Shown here piece after piece: positions 1 to 5,032 of a stretch of DNA of 5,483 bases. Every line of letters begins with the position of its first letter. Position 1 is the first letter of the stretch. The DNA lies in contig CAKMZG010000166.1 of assembly GCA_929200335.1 (NCBI GenBank), positions 1-5,483 on the forward strand, written 5' to 3'. The DNA is from an uncultured Alphaproteobacteria bacterium. GTDB lineage: Bacteria > Pseudomonadota > Alphaproteobacteria > Rhizobiales > Rhizobiaceae. The notes beneath the pieces are model-generated. The model was not told where the DNA came from. It did not search any database and was given only the letters and a program-made list of their open reading frames with translations. The translations under genes were made by a program, and so were the position numbers.

Positions 1-556
1 ATTTTGTACGGCGCAGATGCTCGTCTAGGCGTGGCATAATTTCCACAAAATTGCAGGGCATATGGCGGTAATCCATTTGATGCACGATTATTTCATCCCA
101 TGCATCTTTGCATGCGCCGGGGGAGCCTGGAACGCAGAAAATATAATTTTTGCCGATCACACCAGCTGTTGCGCGCGATTGTATGGTGGAGGTGCCAATT
201 TTTTGCATGCTCACATGATGAAACAGATGTGAAAAGCCATCCATGCGTTTTTCAAACATAGGTTCAAGGGCATCTGGGGTTACATCCCGTCCTGTAAATC
301 CAGTACCGCCTGTGGTGATAATCACATCAATATCATCTTGTTCGCACCATGCTTTCACCTGAGATTGAATAGCAGAAATCTCATCTTTGACAATGGCTCG
401 GTCGGTGAGTTTGTGGCCAGCATTTTCAATGCGAGACTGTAGGGTGTCGCCTGAGCGATCATCAGACAATTGGCGGGTATCTGATACGGTCAATACCGCA
501 AAAGATATAGGAATGAATTGGCGTTCAGATTTTGAGTTATTTTTTATGGTATTCAT
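1..556 (-). CDS. moaB: Molybdenum cofactor biosynthesis protein MoaB, 3' end at window edge
   Basis: This is a cytoplasmic MoaB/MogA-family molybdopterin-binding protein. Family members bind molybdopterin and, where tested, adenylylate it before molybdenum insertion. I translated 185 codons from the ATG at 556 down to base 2. The family fold is clear: LTVSDTR at residues 22-28, IVKDE at 55-59, the molybdopterin-binding TTGGTGFTGRDVTPDAL at 81-97, IGTSTIQSRATAG at 120-132, and VPGSPGACKDAW at 142-153. Asp58 and Asp91 fall where the catalytic aspartates of MogA lie, judged by motif. The protein ends in PCNFVEIMPRLDEH, typical of a MoaB C-terminus, and base 1 supplies a T, so the stop codon is probably the next codon, just outside. 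A GAGAG ribosome binding site sits five bases before the ATG. The gene follows ispE by 29 bases, so it is probably last or near-last in the TPR-ispE-moaB operon. The MoaB-versus-MogA label rests on the overall pattern and is less certain than the family. Confidence 0.91.
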   Translation of the reverse strand, partial: MNTIKNNSKSERQFIPISFAVLTVSDTRQLSDDRSGDTLQSRIENAGHKLTDRAIVKDEISAIQSQVKAWCEQDDIDVIITTGGTGFTGRDVTPDALEPMFEKRMDGFSHLFHHVSMQKIGTSTIQSRATAGVIGKNYIFCVPGSPGACKDAWDEIIVHQMDYRHMPCNFVEIMPRLDEHLRRTK

Positions 557-585
557 GATCTCTCTCAATTAAGTTCAGGCTCTCA

Positions 586-1503
586 TTATATCAACGCAGT
601 TATTACAACCCACCAATGAGGGTGTTGCTGGCTTAATATTCTTTGAGCCGTTTCAGCTTCTGCCATGGTATTAAACAGTGCAAAACATGTTGCACCAGAC
701 CCCGACATTGCAGAGAATTGCACGTTTTTCATATTATCTAACGTTTTGAGGATTTCTTTGATCTCGGGCAATAGTTTTGTTGCTGGCGTTGTTAAATCAT
801 TACGCGATTTTTTAAGATAGGCAATGAAGCTGCTCTTATCAAAATGCACGGGCAGGGGTGGGAGAGGCGGATTTTGTTTTGTCTTAAGGGCTTCAAATAC
901 CAGGGGCGTAGCAATGGGGCAATTGGGATTAATCAAGACAACGGGCATTTTGGGAATTTCAATAGGGCTTAATTTTTCGCCAATGCCGCTGGCTCGACAT
1001 GCATTTCCTAACAAGCACATGGGGCAATCAGCGCCTAAGTCTTGTGCTATAAGCAATAGGCCAGCCTCATCTTCAATATTATGAAGCTTTGCCATCGCGC
1101 GCAAGGTCGCCGCAGCATCTGCTGAGCCGCCACCAATCCCGCTGGCAAGGGGCAACATTTTATGAAGTTCTATGTCATAGGCTGCATAGGGCTTTATGTG
1201 ATTTTGATAGTGGGCAATAAATGCATTAACTGCTTTAACAATTAAGTTATCTGCATCAGTTGATAGATTGGCGCCATATGCCCCCGTGATCTTAAGTGAA
1301 ATTGTTTTTAATGCAGGCTCATTGTAGGGCGTGATTTTTATAGTATCACCATGATTTGCAAAGCCAATGAGCATATCTAATTCGTGGTAACCATTGTCGC
1401 GTTGACCTGTGATATGCAAGGCTAAGTTTATTTTGGCAGGTGCAAATTCATGCACCACCATAGACCCATGATTTAGAGTGCTGTTATGATTTGTTTCACT
1501 CAA
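586..1503 (-). CDS. ispE: 4-diphosphocytidyl-2-C-methyl-D-erythritol kinase IspE
   Basis: IspE is the cytoplasmic kinase that phosphorylates the 2-hydroxyl of CDP-methylerythritol with ATP, the fourth step of the MEP route to isoprenoids. The 305-residue protein has all three GHMP-kinase motifs: FAPAKINLALHITGQRDNGYH at residues 20-40 with the conserved Lys24, the glycine-rich ATP loop PLASGIGGGSADAA at 118-131, and SAMSGSGATCFALF at 264-277. Asp159 in GADCP matches the catalytic aspartate of the E. coli enzyme by motif. The start is TTG at 1503: an AAGGA lies seven bases upstream, and a TAA two codons upstream rules out any earlier in-frame start. The first ATG (residue 15, base 1461) has no ribosome binding site, and using it would only remove a non-conserved tail. 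The gene ends in tandem stops (TAA TGA). It follows the TPR gene by 45 bases and precedes moaB by 29, without a visible terminator on either side. Length and motifs indicate an intact, active enzyme. Confidence 0.97.
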   Translation of the reverse strand: MSETNHNSTLNHGSMVVHEFAPAKINLALHITGQRDNGYHELDMLIGFANHGDTIKITPYNEPALKTISLKITGAYGANLSTDADNLIVKAVNAFIAHYQNHIKPYAAYDIELHKMLPLASGIGGGSADAAATLRAMAKLHNIEDEAGLLLIAQDLGADCPMCLLGNACRASGIGEKLSPIEIPKMPVVLINPNCPIATPLVFEALKTKQNPPLPPLPVHFDKSSFIAYLKKSRNDLTTPATKLLPEIKEILKTLDNMKNVQFSAMSGSGATCFALFNTMAEAETAQRILSQQHPHWWVVITALI

Positions 1504-1510
1504 CGCTTAA

Positions 1511-1515
1511 TCCTT
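1511..1515 (-). promoter_or_regulatory. Ribosome binding site fixing the TTG start of ispE
   Basis: On the minus strand the sequence reads AAGGA, then seven bases, then TTG. This near-consensus Shine-Dalgarno site at proper spacing is the main reason to prefer the TTG start at 1503 over the ATG at 1461, which has no comparable site in front of it. Confidence 0.8.
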
Positions 1516-1548
1516 GAAATTATAATACAAATGAAGGCCATTGTTGAG

Positions 1549-3696
1549 TTATATTTTTTTGACCTTATTTGCTTTTTTCTTATCTTCTTTTTGTTCTTTT
1601 TCTACCGTATCTTCGACTGCATCAAGACCGTTTTTAATTTTCAGCTCAATTTGAGTTTTCAATTTATCATCAGGTTTCAAAACTAAAGCTCGGTTCCATT
1701 GAAACCCTGCTTCTGTTTTACGATTAACATGCCAATATGCATCGCCCAGATGATCGTTAATTGTTGGATCAGCAGGCTCAAGTTCTAAAGCTTTTTCTAG
1801 ATAGAAAACAGCCTTGCCATAGATGCCAAGCTTGTAATAAGCCCAGCCGAGACTATCAATAATATAGCCGCTATTGGGTCTTTGGTTGGCGGCCTTCTTG
1901 ATCATATCAAGGCCTTTATCAAGGTGTATACCCATGTCGATCCAAGTGTAGCCAAGATAGTTCAACACATCTGGATGATCAGGATATAGCTGTAAGGCAA
2001 TTTGGAAGTTTTTTTCTGCTTTTTCCCAATTTTTAATGCGCTCATTCGCAATGCCTCTGCGATAATAGAGATTCCAATGAAAAGGAGTGCGTTTTGGCAA
2101 TTGTCGCACAGCTTCATCGTAGAGCTTCGCTGCTTTCTCAAAGTTCTCATTTCTTGCTAAAGTGCCACCATAAGCCATATAGGCAATGAGGTCTTTAGGG
2201 TCATCTTTGATGAGTTTATTAAATAATTCTTCTGCTTTATCCAATTGTTTCAATTGATCATAGTTTAGGGCAATTTCTAACTGGGCAATTCTATAGAAAT
2301 CGGCATTTTCAGCAACTTGCTCATAATATTTACTAGCCTGTTCTGTAGCGCCTTCGCGGTCATAATGTCCTGCAAGTTCCATAAGAATTTCTGCATTTTT
2401 AGGAGCTAGTGCTTGTGCCATTTGCATATAGATTTGCGCAATGTCTTTATTGTCATCGCGGTCAATGGCAGTGCCGACATTTAAGAGTAAAAGTGCAGCC
2501 CCTTCTTGCGGTGTTTTAACGGAAGAGGATGTTTTTTTCTTAGCTAAAACATTCTTACGCAGAGCAACCATAGGTGCAAATGCACCATAGCGGCCTAGGC
2601 CAGCCTCAACGGTTACAAGTGCATCTTCCCAAGCTTCTTGGCTCGCGTAGGCTGTAGCTAGAGCTAAGATGGCAGAGGAATAGGCTTGATTGGCAATTTC
2701 AGCACCATTCACATTGTCAACGGCTTGTTTAAATGAAGCAATGGCTTCATTGGGTTTGCCTTGGATATTAAGGATGTGGCCGCTATGAAGTTGTACAAAT
2801 GGCTCGTACCATTTGGGGCCTTTAAGCTCATTCAATATTTTTAGAGCTTCGTCATAGTTTTTTTGTCCAACTAATGACCAGGCAATTAATGTACTGCCCA
2901 TAAGGCGATCAAGGTGACCTTGATCTAATGATGGTTGCAATCGTTTGATAGCGCTGTCATAAGAGCGCGCTTTAATGGCATCAATGGCTAATGCAAATTC
3001 TGAAACAAAAGGGCGATCTTGCTTGATATGCTCTATTAATAAATTGAAATCTTTTTTTTCTATTGTTCCCAACTCTTCGAGAGCTTTTTCCTCATCGTTA
3101 TTTTTTAATGCGATAATTGCAAAAACCAAAGGATTAATGAGTGGGATTTTAAATTCCCTAGCATCCATTGTTTTGATTAAATATTGATCCACTTGTTGAG
3201 GATCAAGAGAATTGAGAATTGTCAAAATTGATTTAGGATTTTTTTTAAATTTTTCATAGTTGAGTTGTTGAAGTTCATTTGCCAATTTGCGCTCAGGGTG
3301 GGCATTGATTGCTTGGGCGAGTTCAATGCCTTTTTCAAAGTGGCCATTAGCAATTTGAGCAAGAAAGAAATTGCGCATAAGATCAAATTTATTTGGGTTG
3401 AGCTTCATGGCTTGCTCAAACAACTTCAATGAGGTCTCTGCATCATAATCAATGGAAGCAATGCGCGCTGCCAAATATGAGCCATATTTAGATGCTGTGC
3501 TTGCAAAATCTTCTGGCAGCTCGTCACTGACTTCGGTTGTTTTTTCTGCAGTGCTTTCAGCTTTTGCAATTTGTGATACTCCAAAGGCAGGAACAATCAT
3601 CATTGCAATTGCTAATTTTGTTAATGAACTTGATGGTTTAACAAGAGCATTGTTTTTAAAATAAGTGATTAATTCCAGAAATCTGACAGGGTACAT
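1549..3696 (-). CDS. Exported tetratricopeptide-repeat protein, upstream of ispE
   Basis: This 715-residue protein is built almost wholly of helical TPR repeats, which normally act as scaffolds for protein-protein contacts. It starts at an ATG with AAGG six bases upstream. Residues 28-44 form a hydrophobic segment ending in a likely signal-peptidase I site, AKA|ES after residue 46. The n-region before it is long, about 27 residues. There is no lipobox and I see no cysteine in the whole protein, so a soluble periplasmic location, or retention by an uncleaved N-terminal anchor, is likely. Repeats are recognisable at about 70-135, 262-370 and, best preserved, 400-677. The C-terminal repeats include LGYTWIDMGIHLDKGL (581-596) and DSLGWAYYKLGIYGKAVFYL (614-633), the most conserved stretch of this family. 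The last 25 residues are a Lys/Glu-rich tail. The C-terminal pattern resembles Pseudomonas LbcA, a lipoprotein that presents substrates to the protease CtpA, but orthology and function here are inference. It is probably the first gene of an operon with ispE and moaB. Confidence 0.9.
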   Translation of the reverse strand: MYPVRFLELITYFKNNALVKPSSSLTKLAIAMMIVPAFGVSQIAKAESTAEKTTEVSDELPEDFASTASKYGSYLAARIASIDYDAETSLKLFEQAMKLNPNKFDLMRNFFLAQIANGHFEKGIELAQAINAHPERKLANELQQLNYEKFKKNPKSILTILNSLDPQQVDQYLIKTMDAREFKIPLINPLVFAIIALKNNDEEKALEELGTIEKKDFNLLIEHIKQDRPFVSEFALAIDAIKARSYDSAIKRLQPSLDQGHLDRLMGSTLIAWSLVGQKNYDEALKILNELKGPKWYEPFVQLHSGHILNIQGKPNEAIASFKQAVDNVNGAEIANQAYSSAILALATAYASQEAWEDALVTVEAGLGRYGAFAPMVALRKNVLAKKKTSSSVKTPQEGAALLLLNVGTAIDRDDNKDIAQIYMQMAQALAPKNAEILMELAGHYDREGATEQASKYYEQVAENADFYRIAQLEIALNYDQLKQLDKAEELFNKLIKDDPKDLIAYMAYGGTLARNENFEKAAKLYDEAVRQLPKRTPFHWNLYYRRGIANERIKNWEKAEKNFQIALQLYPDHPDVLNYLGYTWIDMGIHLDKGLDMIKKAANQRPNSGYIIDSLGWAYYKLGIYGKAVFYLEKALELEPADPTINDHLGDAYWHVNRKTEAGFQWNRALVLKPDDKLKTQIELKIKNGLDAVEDTVEKEQKEDKKKANKVKKI

Positions 3697-3720
3697 TATT
3701 GGCCTTAAAATCGTGAGTTA

Positions 3721-3755
3721 CAATCTAGTTTATTGCTTAAAGGCTTATTAGATTG
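3721..3755. repeat. Inverted repeat in the leader of the TPR gene
   Basis: CAATCTA at 3721-3727 is matched by TAGATTG at 3749-3755, a perfect 7-base pair of arms that extends inward by a G-T and a T-A pair. The loop is about 17-21 bases. It begins around the predicted transcription start and ends 25 bases before the TPR ATG. It could be an operator dyad or a 5' leader hairpin; it does not cover the ribosome binding site. Confidence 0.5.
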
Positions 3756-3759
3756 AGCG

Positions 3760-3789
3760 CTTATATTTTGCCTTTATACAGAATGTAGA
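3760..3789 (-). promoter_or_regulatory. Possible sigma-70-type promoter of the TPR-ispE-moaB operon
   Basis: On the minus strand TCTACA (3789-3784, four of six matches to TTGACA) is followed after 18 bases by TATAAG (3765-3760, five of six matches to TATAAT). This would start transcription near 3753, about 57 bases before the TPR ATG. It is the best pair I found in the gap, but such matches are common in AT-rich DNA. Its position between the arms of a 9-base inverted repeat adds some weight. Confidence 0.3.
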
Positions 3790-3806
3790 CTATGCCTTAT
3801 AAAGGC
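3770..3806. repeat. 9-base inverted repeat around the putative TPR promoter
   Basis: GCCTTTATA at 3770-3778 and its exact complement TATAAAGGC at 3798-3806 are separated by 19 bases. One arm lies in the spacer of the candidate promoter and the other lies just upstream of its -35 box, a layout often seen for operators. The same core pentamer GCCTT/AAGGC recurs at 3702-3706, 3740-3744 and 3794-3798. Confidence 0.5.
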
Positions 3807-3931
3807 TTTTTACATTAACTGTGCATAGTTTAAAAATAAAGAATGGCTTTTTTATGAAAATTTCGCAAGAGGGAGAGGATAAAAAAACCGATAAGAATAA
3901 ATAAAATATGAAGTTTAATAATTAGAATGAT

Positions 3932-4020
3932 GAGCGAAGATTGGTAAAATATACAGCTTTTATTATTCTTATTACTGCTTTTTATTATTTTTATTTGTAT
4001 AAATATTCCAAACTTCGCTC
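3932..4020. repeat. 89-base AT-rich block bounded by a 13-base inverted repeat
   Basis: GAGCGAAGATTGG at 3932-3944 is the inverse complement of CCAAACTTCGCTC at 4008-4020 except for one base, so 12 of 13 positions match. The outer eight bases (GAGCGAAG/CTTCGCTC) are perfect and notably G+C-rich for this gap. The 63 bases between the arms are almost all A and T, with a crude tandem duplication starting GCTTTT at 3956 and again at 3977. I see no target-site duplication and no open reading frame, so a mobile element is not supported. The block may form a long-range stem in the DUF6101-like transcript or be a protein-binding dyad. Confidence 0.55.
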
Positions 4021-4023
4021 TAA

Positions 4024-4045
4024 TGCTGGAGAGATCCTCCCAGCA
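4024..4045 (-). terminator. Compact hairpin just downstream of the DUF6101-like gene
   Basis: Nine bases after the TAG stop, the minus strand can form a six-pair outer stem (TGCTGG with CCAGCA), a one-base bulge, a three-pair inner stem (GAG with CTC) and a three-base loop. Stem strength and position fit a transcript 3' end. However, the following bases are TTAGAGCG rather than a T run, so it is not a standard intrinsic terminator. It could instead act as an exonuclease-blocking 3' hairpin or work with Rho. Confidence 0.4.
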
Positions 4046-4054
4046 AACTGAATT

Positions 4055-4771
4055 CTATAAAGTGGCGATTATGTCCTGCGCGCACAAAGGTTTTATTTTA
4101 GTAACTTTATCCATATTTTCAGGTGTGATGCCCATTTTACGTTGCATAGAGAATTTAGGACGGTGACTAATGGCAAAGCTACGGCGACGGCGGGGTTGTG
4201 CTGGTTTTTGTATTAGGCCTTTATGATCATTGCTTAATCGTACAAGCGCACCATCACTTTCGCGCAGATACATAGGTAAGTTTAATGCTCTGCTCCATGC
4301 ATGCCAATCTGCAATAACATCATCAAGCGTAGTGCTGGAGTGCAATGGAATAGAAAGTGCTGGATTTTCATGCATTAATTCAAGAGTAACAGTAGTTGAG
4401 CCATCCTCATTTTCATATGCGCAGGCCGTAATCCCCTTAAAGGATTGGGTGGGCAATATATATTCAACTGTTTTGCCATTTTCATTGATGTTATACAGGG
4501 TTGCACCATCATGATCTAAAGTTAGTGAAAATTTAGCTTGATCCATATGCTGATGCTTAATAGCGCCATGGGTAACATTTTGCGGTAATTTAAAAGGATC
4601 AAGGCGCAATTCACGCATCGCCCATGCTGGCTTATTAAGGTGGGTATTGCTTGTAGCAGAATGGTTAATGTCTAAATTTTTAGGTGCTGGTTCTGGCATT
4701 GGAATGTTGCTGTTAGCCGGCTGACTTAAAGCGAATGCTAAGCTATCCATTTGTGTTTCAATATATACCAT
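4055..4771 (-). CDS. DUF6101-like protein of unknown function
   Basis: This 238-residue protein has no known function and no signal peptide or membrane segment, so it is probably cytoplasmic. I match it to DUF6101 from remembered family features: ELRLDPFKLP at residues 54-63, a beta-rich middle with VTLELMHENPALSIPL at 128-143, DVIADWHAWSRALNLPMYL at 151-169 followed by ESDGAL, and the basic stretch PRRRRSFAISHRPKFSMQRK at 193-212. The C-terminus, CAQDIIATL, takes the place of the family's usual REIIAR-like end. The first 50 residues are poorly conserved, rich in Pro, Asn and Ser, and probably disordered. The arginine-rich stretch could contact nucleic acid or acidic membrane lipid, but this is a guess. 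The ATG at 4771 is preceded by GAGG with nine bases between, which favours it over the ATG at 4750. It stands between gaps of 261 and 358 bases, so it is probably its own transcription unit; I found no clear promoter. Confidence 0.72.
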   Translation of the reverse strand: MVYIETQMDSLAFALSQPANSNIPMPEPAPKNLDINHSATSNTHLNKPAWAMRELRLDPFKLPQNVTHGAIKHQHMDQAKFSLTLDHDGATLYNINENGKTVEYILPTQSFKGITACAYENEDGSTTVTLELMHENPALSIPLHSSTTLDDVIADWHAWSRALNLPMYLRESDGALVRLSNDHKGLIQKPAQPRRRRSFAISHRPKFSMQRKMGITPENMDKVTKIKPLCAQDIIATL

Positions 4772-4834
4772 TGCGATTTACCTCAATCTTAAAACTTATA
4801 ATATTACAAATGCTTATTTATATTTTTGTGGTTT

Positions 4835-4846
4835 AAGCAATTGCTT
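4835..4846. promoter_or_regulatory. Perfect 12-base palindrome upstream of the DUF6101-like gene
   Basis: AAGCAATTGCTT is fully self-complementary. It lies 63 bases upstream of the DUF6101-like ATG, where an operator or activator site would be expected. I do not recognise it as the site of a known regulator, and a 12-base palindrome can arise by chance in AT-rich DNA. Confidence 0.3.
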
Positions 4847-4936
4847 TCAGTTCAATTTCTGTTGAGGCGTTTTTAGCATTAGAGTTTACTAAAAGTTCTT
4901 AAATTTTATGGTTAGGGAAATCTAAATGAGGCAAAA

Positions 4937-4974
4937 GGTTATCAAAAAATTACCGCTGTAAGGTTTTGATAACC
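4937..4974 (-). terminator. Likely intrinsic terminator of the FAD-linked oxidase gene
   Basis: GGTTATCAAAA (4937-4947) and TTTTGATAACC (4964-4974) are perfect 11-base arms. Inside them, after a two-by-two mismatch, a four-pair stem TTAC/GTAA closes a four-base loop. On the minus strand the hairpin is followed at once by TTTTG, and it lies 58 bases after the oxidase stop codon, as expected for a terminator. The stem is AT-rich and the T run is short, so efficiency may be modest. The + strand side lacks a T run and has no gene to end. Confidence 0.55.
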
Positions 4975-5032
4975 ATTTAACGACTGGGAAAGATTTGGCG
5001 TAAGGATTCCGCGATTCTAAGTGTTTTGTACC

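Larger units (their letters stand above)
3697..4054. other. 358-base intergenic region rich in dyads
   Basis: No convincing gene lies in this AT-rich gap; the longest open stretches with a start are under about 20 codons and lack a ribosome binding site. Read on the minus strand, it first holds the 3' flank of the DUF6101-like gene, with a hairpin at 4045-4024 and an inverted-repeat block at 4020-3932. A featureless AT-rich stretch follows (about 3930-3810). Last comes the presumed promoter and leader of the TPR-ispE-moaB operon (3806-3697), with two further inverted repeats and the TPR ribosome binding site (AAGG at 3706-3703). Confidence 0.75.
4772..5032. other. 261-base intergenic region upstream of the DUF6101-like gene
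   Basis: This gap separates the oxidase stop codon from the DUF6101-like start. It contains a terminator-like hairpin (4974-4937), a perfect 12-base palindrome (4835-4846) and the ribosome binding site of the DUF6101-like gene (GAGG at 4784-4781). No well-spaced sigma-70 promoter stands out on the minus strand, although AT-rich boxes such as TATAAA are present near 4820. I see no gene in it. Confidence 0.7.

Noticed and set aside
824..1084. 86-codon + strand open frame opposite ispE.
   Set aside because: It lies wholly within the well-supported ispE frame, and its protein shows no recognisable motif, so it is a shadow of codon composition on the opposite strand.
1519..1524. Perfect TATAAT on the minus strand just upstream of ispE, looking like a -10 box.
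   Set aside because: Transcription would start about seven bases later, inside the ispE ribosome binding site, and there is no -35 box at proper spacing. Read-through from the TPR gene explains ispE expression better.
3794..3811. Short + strand hairpin GCCTT-ATA-AAGGC followed by five T, resembling an intrinsic terminator.
   Set aside because: The stem is only five pairs and no + strand gene lies upstream. The bases are better explained as part of the larger 9-base inverted repeat.
3854..3904. 16-codon + strand open frame beginning MKISQEGEDKK in the large intergenic gap.
   Set aside because: It has no ribosome binding site, only a weak -10/-35 pair upstream (TTTACA at 3809 and an A/T run at 3831), and a composition expected by chance from A-rich DNA.
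3932..4020. Small transposable element (MITE) reading of the 89-base inverted-repeat block.
   Set aside because: No target-site duplication flanks the arms, no second copy is in the window, and the arms do not resemble insertion-sequence ends I know. It is kept only as an unexplained repeat.
4230..4514. 94-codon + strand open frame opposite the DUF6101-like gene.
   Set aside because: The minus-strand frame has a ribosome binding site and family-like motifs; this one has neither and is contained within it.
4926..4961. 11-residue + strand open frame (MRQKVIKKLPL) with AGGGA seven bases upstream, ending inside the 4937-4974 hairpin, like an attenuator leader peptide.
   Set aside because: No + strand gene follows; everything downstream is coded on the minus strand. 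The hairpin suits a terminator of the minus-strand oxidase gene.
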